This document shows, piece by piece, positions 46,729 through 63,193 of a DNA stretch of 64,000 nt. Source of the stretch: Leptospira noguchii serovar Panama str. CZ214. Its GTDB lineage: Bacteria; Spirochaetota; Leptospiria; Leptospirales; Leptospiraceae. How positions within the stretch are numbered: the first letter of the stretch is position 1; every line of letters starts with the position of its first letter. The notes under the pieces are model-generated. The model was not told where the DNA came from, did no database searches, and saw nothing but the letters and a program-made list of their open reading frames with translations. The stretch spans positions 434,001-498,000 of the forward strand of contig NZ_AKWY02000034.1 in NCBI RefSeq assembly GCF_000306255.2. Direction: 5' to 3'. The position numbers and the translations under genes were made by a program.

Positions 46729-47491
46729 GTCGTTCTTTACAAAGTTCTTCTCCATTTTTCAAAGAAGAAATAAGAAAAGACCTCTCGAAGAAGAAAATCC
46801 TCCAGTACGTGAAAGTTTTGGTTACAAAAAAGAATTGGCCGAACTGAGGGAAAAAGCGGATCGTTTTTTTGTGACTCGAAAGAAAAATGGCGGATTGATT
46901 CACGAAACAAAATATTATAAAATTCTAAAGAATGGTCCTAAACTTTTTAGACTCGAAGGAAAAGAAAAATCGGGAAGAGAATATTCTATCGTGATCAGCA
47001 CCGGAAATTTTTTAAGTATTCAAGCGGATAAAATCAGCGGAGTGGTTTTTATTCCGGAAGCGGAACTAAATCGAATTCTTTCCTACGAACATTCCGATTT
47101 GAAAAGTGTATTTTCTAGATTTCAACCAGAAGGAATCGAAGAAGATATCAAGGTTTTATACGAAAAGTCAGATTTTTCCCAAGAAACTTGGAAGGACTTT
47201 TATAATTGGGAACCTTTTTGGAGACAACAGATTTTCATTCGTTTGAAACCTAATATTCTTTGTATTTTACTTGTGTATATGGGAGCTGAGTTCGAACAAT
47301 TTTTTCAGTCTAATTCTACAAAAAGACTGAAGAGTATCGTTTCGGACGAATTGTATTTTTTAAACGTGAGCGGTAATCAAAAAGAGAATTCTCCTTATAC
47401 GGAAAATCTTTCTCTTCAAGATTTTGAAAAAGCAAAGAATGAATTTTTTCAAGTAATCGAACAGATTCGAAAAAAAAGAGGAAACAACTAA
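46715..47491 (+). CDS. Hypothetical protein in the LPS-core operon
   Basis: A 258-residue protein with a basic, amphipathic N-terminus ([21 protein letters not shown]) and no recognised domain. It could be membrane-associated through that helix. The ATG overlaps the glycosyltransferase end by 14 nt, and gmhA follows after 1 nt, so it is tightly embedded in that operon. Its function is unknown. Confidence 0.7.
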   Translation: MGVIKSFFTKFFSIFQRRNKKRPLEEENPPVRESFGYKKELAELREKADRFFVTRKKNGGLIHETKYYKILKNGPKLFRLEGKEKSGREYSIVISTGNFLSIQADKISGVVFIPEAELNRILSYEHSDLKSVFSRFQPEGIEEDIKVLYEKSDFSQETWKDFYNWEPFWRQQIFIRLKPNILCILLVYMGAEFEQFFQSNSTKRLKSIVSDELYFLNVSGNQKENSPYTENLSLQDFEKAKNEFFQVIEQIRKKRGNN

Positions 47492-47492
47492 G

Positions 47493-48080
<588 letters not shown>

Positions 48081-48090
48081 TCTTTCTTTT

Positions 48091-48852
48091 GTGAGTTCTT
48101 CTGTTATTGAAATATCTAATCTTAAGGTTTCCACACCCGGCCGTCATATTCTTAAGGGAATCGATTTTACACTCGATATAGGAGAATTACATTGTATCGT
48201 AGGAGAATCCGGAAGTGGTAAATCTACGTTTGCTTCTTGTCTTTTGGGAACGACTGAAAAAGAACTCTTTTTGAGGTCTGATCGTTTTTTTCTGTTAGGT
48301 CAAGACGTTCGGTATTTTACTGAAAGAGAGTGGCAGAATGTTCGCGGAAAAAAAATCGCGTTGGTTCCACAAAATCCGATTTGGGGTTTTCATCCATATC
48401 GAAAAACTGGATCTCAGATTTTAGAAGCATTTTCACTTTACAATCGAGAACTCGCAGAAAAAAAGAAAATTCTATCTTTGCTGGAATCCATTTTTATCTT
48501 AGAGCCGGAAAAAGCTTTCGATTCTCTTCCGAGTCATCTTTCTGGAGGGGAAAGGCAGAGGATTTTGATTCTTTTAGCGGTTTATTCTGGGGCAGAAATT
48601 GTGGTCGCGGACGAACCAACTGCAGCCTTGGATTCGATCAGTGAAACAGAAGTTCTAAAACTTTTGATGAAATTCAGAAAAGAAAAAGGACTTTCTCTCA
48701 TTTTTATCACTCATGAAATCTCTATCGCCAGATCTTTAGCCGATACTATAAGTATCCTTTATCAGGGAGATTGGGCTGAAATTCTCAAAAGACCAATTCG
48801 GGGAGAATGGATTGCTAAATCTGAGTATGGAAAAAAACTTTTTGAAAGTTGA
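48091..48852 (+). CDS. ABC transporter ATPase, OppD/DppD-like, standalone
   Basis: A 253-residue ATPase: Walker A GESGSGKST (about 38-46), signature LSGGERQRI (about 150-158) and Walker B VVADEPTAALDS. The Opp/Dpp style is clear, but the C-terminal oligopeptide-transporter extension is short and no permease or binding-protein gene is nearby. The GTG is chosen as start because an earlier frame lies inside gmhA. The ribosome site is weak. Its stop overlaps the TTG of the next frame (TTGA). Confidence 0.8.
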   Translation: MSSSVIEISNLKVSTPGRHILKGIDFTLDIGELHCIVGESGSGKSTFASCLLGTTEKELFLRSDRFFLLGQDVRYFTEREWQNVRGKKIALVPQNPIWGFHPYRKTGSQILEAFSLYNRELAEKKKILSLLESIFILEPEKAFDSLPSHLSGGERQRILILLAVYSGAEIVVADEPTAALDSISETEVLKLLMKFRKEKGLSLIFITHEISIARSLADTISILYQGDWAEILKRPIRGEWIAKSEYGKKLFES

Positions 48853-50312
48853 TTTCAGATAGTAGAGTGCGAATGATGAGGTATGCATTTTTACTAACGT
48901 TAATTTTATTTTTTTCTCCGCTTTGGGCGCAGAAGTCTCCTTTTATCGTGGAAGATAAGGATTCTTCTTCTTATCCTTGTGTTCAATTTTTCATTCGAGA
49001 TAAAAAACAATTTCCTTTGGAAAGAGAAAGTTTTCTGATTCGGGAATCCAAAGGTTCAGAAACCAGAACCGTTCTCAGACCAAAAGTTCTTCGTAAGGAA
49101 GGAAATCGTCCTGTACATTCCGTTTTTTTAATTCAATCCGGAACCTCTCTGGAAGAAAATAATTTCAATACTCGATTTTTACAAAAAGTGATTCAATCTT
49201 CCGGAGAAGAAGATCATTTTAGTTTTATCTTTTTTTCAGATGATCTTCTTGTTGTAGAAAAAGATTTGGATAGACAAAACGCTCTTTCTAAAGCTAGAGT
49301 ACCTGGTTCTCTCAGTAACTATAATACTGGGACGAATTTAGATTTAGTATTCCAAAAATTGAATGCGATTTTAACCAGAGAATCTTATTTGAGTTTGTTG
49401 GTCGCAGATTCGGAATACAAATTGCCTCCGGGTCTTAGGCAGGGGTTATCTACTTCCGGTCTTCCGATCCAAGTGGTTGGCAAGCATAATTTCTCTAACT
49501 TAGAGCTTGTTCGGATTTACGGTGGAGAATTTTACGACATTGATTCTGCTGATTTTGTTTCTAAGTTCTTAACGGATTTTGAATACTTTCATAAATATCC
49601 TGCAGAGGTTCGATACGATTCTCCCTTTCAAAACGATTTTTGGAAAGGTGAGGTAGATTTTATCCGAGTCGATTGGGAATCTTCCAGAGGTGGAAAATTT
49701 ACTTATACATACAAACCTGGAATTATAAAACAACTTCGTTTTGTTTTACTCAGTCCGGAAGTTTTTCTTCCTACGATCAGTTTTTTACTCGTTCTTACTT
49801 TAATTGGACTTCTGCTTTTATTTCGAAAAGAAAATATAGATTTTGACGAATCTGGAGAAGAACAAAGAAGATTTCAGACAAGAGGTGAAGAAAGAGAAGT
49901 GTATCAAAGAATGTATGGGGATCAGTTTCATTCTTCTCCGTATGCGAACCCAGAAGGTTTACACGTTGCACGTTCTTTGCCTGTGAGTGAACTTGAATTT
50001 GAAGCAGCGGAAGCTTATGATCTCGCTACTCTGATTCAAAAAGAAGGCAGATCTCCTGGAAAACAAGTTCCGATTCGTAAGGCAGAGACAACTTTGGGAA
50101 ATGGGGAACTTTCCGACGTAGTTGTTTCTGATCCTGGTGTCAATAAACAACACGCAAGAATTCGTAAGATCAAAAACCGTTTCGTATTATACGATTTAAT
50201 TTCCGATGGCGGAACCTACCTCAACGGAAAAAAAATTTTAAGACCTAGAATTCTTTACGATTTTGACGAGATCAGTCTTGGAAAAACTGTCTACGTTTTT
50301 AGAGCCCGTTAG
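48849..50312 (+). CDS. FHA-domain membrane protein with vWA-like extracytoplasmic region
   Basis: A 487-residue protein from TTG (an ATG eight codons in is equally likely and begins the signal peptide MRYAFLLTLILFFSPLWA). A vWA-like region (about 90-260) faces the periplasm, one membrane helix (TISFLLVLTLIGLLLLF, about 308-324) crosses, and a cytoplasmic FHA domain (about 405-487: TTLGNGELSDVVVSDPGVNKQHARI, DGGTYLNGKKI) reads phosphothreonine. It could couple envelope status to a cytosolic kinase. It overlaps the ABC ATPase by 4 nt. Confidence 0.85.
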   Translation: MISDSRVRMMRYAFLLTLILFFSPLWAQKSPFIVEDKDSSSYPCVQFFIRDKKQFPLERESFLIRESKGSETRTVLRPKVLRKEGNRPVHSVFLIQSGTSLEENNFNTRFLQKVIQSSGEEDHFSFIFFSDDLLVVEKDLDRQNALSKARVPGSLSNYNTGTNLDLVFQKLNAILTRESYLSLLVADSEYKLPPGLRQGLSTSGLPIQVVGKHNFSNLELVRIYGGEFYDIDSADFVSKFLTDFEYFHKYPAEVRYDSPFQNDFWKGEVDFIRVDWESSRGGKFTYTYKPGIIKQLRFVLLSPEVFLPTISFLLVLTLIGLLLLFRKENIDFDESGEEQRRFQTRGEEREVYQRMYGDQFHSSPYANPEGLHVARSLPVSELEFEAAEAYDLATLIQKEGRSPGKQVPIRKAETTLGNGELSDVVVSDPGVNKQHARIRKIKNRFVLYDLISDGGTYLNGKKILRPRILYDFDEISLGKTVYVFRAR

Positions 50313-50323
50313 AATTTTCAATC

Positions 50324-50466
50324 TTACAAATTACACTTTTCACTTATAATAGATCTGGGTAGACGAAAAGACCCGATTTTCCAACGATGGAATTTAGACG
50401 GATTCCATTTCGAGAAACCAATCACAAAAATTCCGAAAAAGTTTTTTCGGGGAGTATTAGAATTCG
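50324..50466 (+). promoter_or_regulatory. Candidate leuC promoter and structured leader
   Basis: TTACAA (50324-50329) and TATAAT (50345-50350) are 15 bp apart. The leader then has an ATGGAAT/ATTCCAT hairpin (50387-50393, 50402-50408) and CCGAAAAA/TTTTTCGG (50433-50440, 50443-50450) whose 3' arm runs into the GGGGAG ribosome site at 50449-50454. No leucine-rich leader peptide is visible. Confidence 0.4.
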
Positions 50467-51864
<1,398 letters not shown>

Positions 51865-51883
51865 AAAGGTAAATTAGAATATT

Positions 51884-52504
51884 ATGAAACCATTTACTAT
51901 ATTAAACGGGATTGCGGCCTTACTTGATAGACCTAACGTGGATACGGATCAGATCATTCCAAAACAATTTTTACGAAAGATAGAAAGAACCGGTTTTGGA
52001 ATTCATCTGTTTCACGACTGGAGATATTTAGACGACGCGGGTACTAAACTCAATCCTGATTTTTCTCTCAATCAGGAAAGATACAAAGGAGCTTCTATTC
52101 TTATTACTAGAGATAACTTTGGTTGTGGTTCTTCCAGAGAACACGCTCCTTGGGCTTTAGAGGACTACGGATTTAGGGCAATTATTGCTCCTTCTTACGC
52201 AGATATTTTTTTCAACAACTGTTTTAAAAACGGAATGCTTCCAGTCATCTTAAAATCTGAAGAAGTAGAAGAGTTATTTCAATCTATTTCGACTAACGTA
52301 GGAGCAAAGGTAGTAGTAGATCTGGACAAACAAACCGTAAGCGGTCCAACCGGAAAAGTGTATCATTTCGAAGTGGATTCTTTCCGTAAATACTGTCTTT
52401 ATAACGGGTTAGATGACATAGGTCTAACTCTAAAACAAGAAAGTAAGATTGGAGAGTTTGAAATAAAACAGAAAAAAGTTGAACCTTGGTTGTACGCCAT
52501 ATAA
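51884..52504 (+). CDS. leuD: LeuD, isopropylmalate isomerase small subunit
   Basis: The 206-residue swivelling subunit: [19 protein letters not shown] (about 16-34) and [19 protein letters not shown] (about 70-88) are diagnostic. It follows leuC after 19 nt and precedes a cysteine-synthase-like gene by 15 nt, so these belong to one operon. Confidence 0.97.
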   Translation: MKPFTILNGIAALLDRPNVDTDQIIPKQFLRKIERTGFGIHLFHDWRYLDDAGTKLNPDFSLNQERYKGASILITRDNFGCGSSREHAPWALEDYGFRAIIAPSYADIFFNNCFKNGMLPVILKSEEVEELFQSISTNVGAKVVVDLDKQTVSGPTGKVYHFEVDSFRKYCLYNGLDDIGLTLKQESKIGEFEIKQKKVEPWLYAI

Positions 52505-52519
52505 TTCTACCAAAAACAT

Positions 52520-53517
<998 letters not shown>

Positions 53518-53521
<4 letters not shown>

Positions 53522-55422
53522 AAGATAAAAATTTTTCTAATTCTGTTTCTGAATTAGAGTTTGTTAGAACCGAACTCGAAAGAGAAAAGAAAGAAGAAGA
53601 TTCTATTTTTTCAAAAGACTGGTTATCGCGTCCGATTTCGGATAGAATCCAACAAGGAATTACTTTATATCCTATTGTTTACGAAGAACAAACTCTGGGA
53701 AGGGAAGGAAGTTGGATCTTAACCTTTCGATTTCCTAATCAAGAAGAATATCCTACAAAGTTTCAAACCGGGGCTCCGGTTCAACTTGGTAAAAACGAGG
53801 ATCGGGTCAGAGCTATATTAGTTTCTCTTCATAAAGAAAAAATTAAAATTTCGATCGAAGAAGTTCCAGAATGGGCAGAAGAAGGAAAATGTTTTTTGGA
53901 TCTTTTACCGGATGAAACTTCTTATAAAGAGATGTTTTATGCGTTAGACGTTGTTGCATCGGTGACCAAAGGAACAAGATTGTATGTAAATCGAGAGCTT
54001 CTTTTGGGTTATGGAAAACCAGATTTGATTTCAATTCGAGATTCAGATCGTTCTAGGATCTTAGAACGAATGGACACATCTTTGAATGAATCCCAAAAAA
54101 ACGCGGTATTACATTGTGTGCTCTCCCAGGACGTTGCAGTGATTCATGGACCGCCGGGTACTGGAAAAACAACAACGTTAACCGAAATTGTGAGTCAACT
54201 CGTTGCGGAGGAAAAAAAGGTCTTAGTATCTGCTCCCACACATTCTGCTTGTGATCTTCTTGTGGAATCAATTTCGGCAAAAGGAATTCCAGTTTTAAGA
54301 CTTGGTCATCCGGCTCGTGTTAGTGAAGCCGCAATCCATTCTACCTTAGATTATAAACTATTTCACCATCCGGATGGAAAGTTATTAAACGAATATAAAA
54401 AAGACGTAATCGAAATTTCAAAACAGGCCAAAAAATTTAAACGGAACTTTGGAGAAAAAGAAAGAGAAGAACGAAAGAATCTTTTTATGGAAGTAAAGGA
54501 ACTTAAAAAAACAATTCGTTCTATGGAAATAGGATTGATAGATAGTTTGGTTTCTTCCCATTCTGTGATTGTTTCTACCCCGGTCGCGTCTGCCCGAGGA
54601 GTTTTGGAAAATAGAACGTTCGACTTTTGTGTGTTAGACGAATCCTCACAGGCTCTGGAACCAGCTTTTTGGATTCCAATTTTGAAATCAGATCGTGTGA
54701 TTCTTGCGGGAGATCACAAACAATTACCTCCTACTTTATTTTCCGAAAAAAGTTTTCTTGAATTTACACTTTTTGAAAAGGCTATCGAAAGGTTAGAATC
54801 GTACGAACGTGTCTTTTTACTTGATACTCAGTATAGAATGAAAGATGAGATTGTTTCTTTTTCTTCGAAAGAGTTTTATTCGGGTCTTTTAAAACCGGGG
54901 CGTCCAGAAAAAGAAAGAACTTTTGATTTTCCAAAAACATTCCCTTTTTTGAATGTGTTTCAGTGGATCGATACTGCTGGAACCGACAGTGAAGAAGTGA
55001 TTGTAGACGATAGTATTTCCAATCCGTTTGAAGCAGATTTGCAGGTTCGTCTTTGTTCACTTTTAAAAGAAAATAATTGGCCAGAAGAAGAGATTACGAT
55101 TCTTTCTCCTTATCGTGCACAAGTAAGATTGATTGCTGAAAAACTGAGGAATGCTGGGTTTACAAAAATCAGCGTTTCTACTATTGATTCGTTTCAGGGA
55201 AGGGAGAATCGTTGTATTTTACTTGGTTTTGTACGTTCTAATTCGGAAGGTCGCTCAGGTTTTTTAAAAGAATCCAGAAGGATCAACGTAGGTATGACTA
55301 GAGCCAGGGATCTTTTGCTTTGTATCGGAGATAGTTCCACACTTTCACAAGATCCTTTTTTATGGAAGCTCATTCGATTTGCGGAAGAAAAAGAAGTTTT
55401 TAGAACCGCTTGGGAATTTTAA
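53518..55422 (+). CDS. UPF1/IGHMBP2-like superfamily 1 helicase
   Basis: A 634-residue helicase: motif I HGPPGTGKTTT (about 210-220), II LDESSQA (about 373-379), III GDHKQLPPT, IV QYRM, V TIDSFQGREN and VI NVGMTRAR. This motif set is the SF1B UPF1/IGHMBP2 type, acting 5' to 3' on nucleic acid. The N-terminal 200 residues carry a beta-rich domain (SWILTFRF) like the OB region of that group. Bacterial members are little studied. The TTG start overlaps the upstream stop (TTGA). Downstream is repeat DNA. Confidence 0.88.
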
Positions 55423-55580
55423 ATATTTGTTCTGAAAGTTAGGTTTATTTTATATAATGTAATTTTTATATACAAGATTCGTTTTATAAATCCTGATTTT
55501 TCTGTAAAAGTGAAATGTGGAAACTCTTTCGAATTTATGTTTTAACGTGAGTTTGGAGTAGGAAAATGGGAAAGAATTTT

Positions 55581-55657
55581 TTAAAAGTATGAGTTCCCAC
55601 ATTTAAGAGTTTTATCGTAAAACTACAATTTGTGATAGTTCTCGCACTTTAAGAATC
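55581..55657 (-). repeat. 80-bp dispersed intergenic repeat, copy C
   Basis: On the minus strand: GATTCTTAAAGT, GCGAGAACTATCAC (55632-55645), GTTTTACGATAAAACT, then GTGGGAACTCATAC (55587-55600) and TTTTAA. The two motifs start 45 bp apart, as in copies A and B. Confidence 0.72.
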
Positions 55658-55740
55658 GATTCTTAAAGTTTAGATTTCAATTTTTTTCAAAAAAATGAAT
55701 TTTTCCACGAACATACGTTCTTTTGCGGCTTAATTTTTAA

Positions 55741-55860
55741 AATGTGGGAACTTGTACGATTTCAATTACGAAATATGAGTGTTCAAAGCTCGTAATATGA
55801 CTTAATCTGCGGGAACTACCACAAGCTAAGATTTCACAGTAAAACTTTTAAAGGTTAGGA
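55741..55860 (+). repeat. 120-bp variant of the dispersed repeat, copy D
   Basis: GTGGGAACTTGTAC (55744-55757) and GCGGGAACTACCAC (55809-55822) are 65 bp apart, bridged by ATTACGAAATATGAGTGTTC, then AAGATTTCACAGTAAAACTT follows. Copy E at 56121-56250 shows the same order with a 66-bp spacing. Confidence 0.65.
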
Positions 55861-56120
55861 AATTCTATTATACTACTGATCTCTATAAAATTGAGCACCG
55901 TTGATTTTATCATAAAAAACTGATTTCATACAAAATATTAGGTACTTTATATTATATAGTTATGAAGTAATCCACGAGATAAAAATGTAGGAATTCATAC
56001 TTTCAGAATGTATCAGTAAAATTGAGAATTCCGGTAGTTATCTTATAGAATAATTCAATTTTATTCCAAACTAAATCTAATTTAACGAAACAAGTCAATC
56101 AATTTGATAAAGAGACGTAA

Positions 56121-56250
56121 TTTGTAGGAATTCTTACGAATTTTAATAACGAAAAATGAATGTTAAAGGTTTGTAATGAGAATGAATCGGTAGGAACTCT
56201 TACAGATTGTGATTTTATCGTTAAATTTTTAAAGAGTTATACTTTTATAA
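56121..56250 (+). repeat. 120-bp variant of the dispersed repeat, copy E
   Basis: GTAGGAATTCTTAC (56124-56137) and GTAGGAACTCTTAC (56190-56203), bridged by AATAACGAAAAATGAATGTT and followed by TGTGATTTTATCG. This parallels copy D but is more diverged. An isolated motif GTAGGAATTCATAC is at 55987-56000. Confidence 0.65.
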
Positions 56251-56307
56251 AATTTTCTCTAAATGAACTACAACTTATTTGCAGAAATTGGGGAGTTTAT
56301 AAATAAT

Positions 56308-56940
56308 TTACCATTTTAGAATATTCTTAAATATAAAAAAACTAAAAAGGAATAAAGTCAAACTTGTAAAAACGTGAGAAAATAAAATGTGAAATGAAGA
56401 CTGATCGATACAAAAGAATTTGAGAAAGAAATTTGCAAAAGCCAGACTGAAAATAGAAAGAATTGCCGCAGCTAAAATAGGATTTCCTGGTTTACCCGTT
56501 CTTAAGATTAAAATTCCATATCCAATAAAAAGTAGGTTTATAACTGATAAAACGATCCAACATTTTCCGATATGTGTTTGGATTTTTTCTTCTACGATCA
56601 AGTCCCAACCAAACATACATACGGAATATAAAATCCAAAAAGACGCAAATATTAGTGGAAAATGGACTGATTTAGAAAAGGATTCTTCTGGGAAACGCAA
56701 CTTAGACAATATCCAAAGAGAATAGAACGAAACACAAGAAATCCATAAGAAATCTGGAAACAAACTCGGAAGATGAATCCAACGATTTGTAAAAGGATGA
56801 AAGGTAATCAAATAAAGTAATATTACGGTTATAAAAATAGGCGCTAAAATGAGAAATCGATTCCATTCGTGTTTTAGAATGGGAGGTTCTTCCGCCATTT
56901 TTCGAATTAAGGATTCAGTTGTTTGTTCTTTATGAGACAT
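56308..56940 (-). CDS. NrsF/DUF1109-like membrane anti-sigma protein
   Basis: A 210-residue protein with a cytoplasmic N-terminus (SLIRKMAEEPP) and six membrane helices. The C-terminus, FFCIDQSSFHILFSHVF to IFKNILKW, matches the distinctive end of NrsF/DUF1109 proteins (Cys, then a helix and a final LRW-like motif). NrsF proteins hold ECF sigma factors at the membrane. An ECF sigma gene lies divergently 154 nt away, which strengthens the call. Usual NrsF genes are co-directional with sigF, so the arrangement here is atypical. The call is by eye. Confidence 0.65.
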   Translation of the reverse strand: MSHKEQTTESLIRKMAEEPPILKHEWNRFLILAPIFITVILLYLITFHPFTNRWIHLPSLFPDFLWISCVSFYSLWILSKLRFPEESFSKSVHFPLIFASFWILYSVCMFGWDLIVEEKIQTHIGKCWIVLSVINLLFIGYGILILRTGKPGNPILAAAILSIFSLAFANFFLKFFCIDQSSFHILFSHVFTSLTLFLFSFFIFKNILKW

Positions 56941-57086
56941 CGGTTGCGCGATCTTTCAGAATTTTTTCAATTTTCAAGAATGGTTGGACAATAATTTCTT
57001 CTTGGTCCAGACTGGAAGGAATCGGTTTTAGCTTTTTTTAAACTTGTCCAAGTACAGTTTCTTATCTTTTCGAAGGTTTTAAGTAA

Positions 57087-57652
<566 letters not shown>

Positions 57653-57685
57653 CAAAAGCGCCGCGATTATCGTCCAAAGATTACT

Positions 57686-58881
<1,196 letters not shown>

Positions 58882-58885
<4 letters not shown>

Positions 58886-59213
58886 GCGATATATTCCGAT
58901 TTGATACGGAAGAACAAACTCTTACTAAAGAGAAGATAAAATTAAAGAAACCTTCTAAATATAGAGTTATTATACTGAATGATGATTTTACTCCTATGGA
59001 GTTTGTTGTTTGGATTTTACAGGTAGTCTTTCATAGAAGCCATGCGGAAAGTCAACAGATTATGTTGAAAGCTCATATAACTGGTAAGGCGTTATGCGGA
59101 GTTTATTCTCACGACGTAGCTAGAACCAAAGTGGCGCAGGTGCAACAATTGGCGGAACAACATGGATATCCGCTCCATTGTACAATGGAAGTGGAAGAAG
59201 GAGAGGGGGAGTC

Positions 59214-59217
<4 letters not shown>
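58882..59217 (+). CDS. clpS: ClpS N-degron adaptor
   Basis: ClpS delivers substrates with destabilising N-terminal residues to ClpA. The 111-residue protein has a disordered N-tail, then YRVIILNDDFTPMEFVVWIL (about 29-48), the N-degron pocket, and VFHRSHAESQQIMLKAH with GVYSHDVARTKVAQV. Its ATG overlaps the FemAB-like stop and its own stop overlaps the clpA ATG (both ATGA). Confidence 0.97.
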
Positions 59218-61454
<2,237 letters not shown>

Positions 61455-61459
61455 ATCCA

Positions 61460-63193
61460 ATGAAACAAATTACAATTCGTATCTTTTTGATACTTTTATT
61501 TATCTCTTGTAGGGAAAATTTTCTTCTGATAGAAGGAAAAAAAATTTCCACGGATCTACTGGTAACTCCTTCCCATCAAAAAAAACATACAGATTATTTT
61601 AGCGAAAGTAAGAATTTAATGATTGCCTCCGATTCTCCTGAGGCGACACAGGCTGGGATCGAAGTAGGCGCGTTAGGCGGAAATGTAGTTGACGTAGTCG
61701 CTGCGACTTCTTTTGCAATTTCTGTTACAAGACCTCATTCTACTGGTCTGGGAGGAGGAGGTTTTCTAATTCTTTATCTAAAAGAATTTCCAGAACCGAT
61801 TGCTTTTGATTTTAGAGAAAGAGCACCTAACGCGTCTTCTCGAGATATGTATAAATCAAAACCGAAAGAAGATTCACTTTTAGGATTTAGGTCAGTAGGT
61901 GTTCCGGGGTTCGTTGCGGGGCTCGTGCAAATTCAAAAACGTTTTGGAAAACTTCCGCTCAAATCTGTGATCTCTCCAGCCATCCGACTCGCTGAGAATG
62001 GATTTCCTGTGTATCCAGATCTTCAGTCTGCAATTCAAAAATCGTCTAAAGATATGGACGATGAGATGAAGAAAATTTTTCTTCCGGGAGGAAAAGTTCC
62101 GGAGTTAAAAAGTATTCTAGTTCAAAAAGACCTTGGCAATTCTCTCAAGCTCATTTCCGAAACCGGCGAAAAAGAATTTTATCACGGCAAAATTGCGAAT
62201 TCGATTGCAAACGCGATGAAAAAAAACGGAGGGCTTGTCACTCTACAAGATCTGAGCGGTTACAAAGTAATCCAAAAACAAACAGTACATACGACTTACC
62301 ACGATTATACGATTTATACGATGCCTCCTCCTTCTTCCGGAATTCATCTACTGACTATGTTGTCTATGGTGGAAACAAAATCTCTAAAAGAAACGTATGA
62401 AAGAGACCCGGTGTTATATTATCATTTTATTGTAGAGGCGATGAGAAGGGGTTATGCGGACAGAGCGGTGTTTGGTGGAGATTCGACTTTTACAGAAATT
62501 CCGATCGGACGTCTTTTATCAAAAAAATATGCGGAAAAAAAAATTTTAGATTTTGATCCTAAAATTGCTTCTAGTAGTTCTTCTTTTTTAAAAACTTTAA
62601 ACTTTGGAGTAGAATCTCCACAAACTACTCATATTTCCGTTATGGATCGAGAAGGAAACTCGGTCTCTACAACTCAGTCTATCAATTTTAGATTTGGGGC
62701 TTCCGTAGTTGCGCCTGGAACGGGGATTGTGTTAAACGATACAATGGACGATTTTAGTCGGGCTCCTGGAGAACCAAACGTATACGGTTTAATTGGTGCG
62801 GAAGCAAATTCGATACTCCCTAAAAAAACTCCTTTGAGCAGTATGTCTCCTACGATCGTATTTAAAAATAAAGAACCTTTTTTAGTTACAGGTGCGCCTG
62901 GAGGTTCTTATATCGTAAACGCCGTTTTACAATCTCTGATCTATAATTTAGATTTTAATCTAACTTTGTATGAATCCGTAGCTAGGGGAAGGATACATCA
63001 TCAATTTTTTCCAGATGCAGTTTTTATAGAAAAATCAGTCAATGAAAGAAACGTATTCGACGGTCTTTCCTTTAAAAAACACGATCTTAGAATTGCTCCG
63101 AACTTTGCGAAACTATTTTCTGTCAAAAGAGAGAATGGAATGCTCTATGGGGCTTGTGATCCACGTGGAGAAGGGGCAACAGGCGGACTTTGA
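61460..63193 (+). CDS. ggt: Gamma-glutamyltranspeptidase, probable lipoprotein
   Basis: Ggt cleaves the gamma-glutamyl bond of glutathione and related compounds outside the cytoplasm. The lipobox LLFISC suggests lipid attachment at Cys17. The autoprocessing nucleophile is Thr389 in QTTHISVMD, with NDTMDDFS and SSMSPTIVF in the small subunit and RPHSTGLGGGGFLI in the large subunit. At 577 residues it is family length. The stop overlaps the TTG of gshA, so degradation and synthesis genes are coupled. Confidence 0.94.
   Translation: MKQITIRIFLILLFISCRENFLLIEGKKISTDLLVTPSHQKKHTDYFSESKNLMIASDSPEATQAGIEVGALGGNVVDVVAATSFAISVTRPHSTGLGGGGFLILYLKEFPEPIAFDFRERAPNASSRDMYKSKPKEDSLLGFRSVGVPGFVAGLVQIQKRFGKLPLKSVISPAIRLAENGFPVYPDLQSAIQKSSKDMDDEMKKIFLPGGKVPELKSILVQKDLGNSLKLISETGEKEFYHGKIANSIANAMKKNGGLVTLQDLSGYKVIQKQTVHTTYHDYTIYTMPPPSSGIHLLTMLSMVETKSLKETYERDPVLYYHFIVEAMRRGYADRAVFGGDSTFTEIPIGRLLSKKYAEKKILDFDPKIASSSSSFLKTLNFGVESPQTTHISVMDREGNSVSTTQSINFRFGASVVAPGTGIVLNDTMDDFSRAPGEPNVYGLIGAEANSILPKKTPLSSMSPTIVFKNKEPFLVTGAPGGSYIVNAVLQSLIYNLDFNLTLYESVARGRIHHQFFPDAVFIEKSVNERNVFDGLSFKKHDLRIAPNFAKLFSVKRENGMLYGACDPRGEGATGGL

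Larger units (their letters stand above)
55423..56307. other. Longest gene-free stretch; cluster of dispersed repeats
   Basis: No credible gene. At least seven copies of the GTRGGAAYTC-type palindrome lie here, alone or in pairs, in both orientations, along with one end of the MITE-like family (55544-55570). The individual repeat units are listed separately. The palindrome AAGAATCGATTCTT (55651-55664) is also present. It separates the helicase from the NrsF-like gene, whose 3' ends converge. Confidence 0.7.

Noticed and set aside
56984..57051. TTGGACAA/TTGTCCAA inverted pair as an operator
   Set aside because: Eight bases 60 bp apart can occur by chance. It is mentioned only as a lead under the sigma-factor finding, not as a feature.
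59178..59213. N-terminal extension of clpA
   Set aside because: It lies within clpS; the ATG after GGAGAGGGGG matches the ClpA N-terminus.
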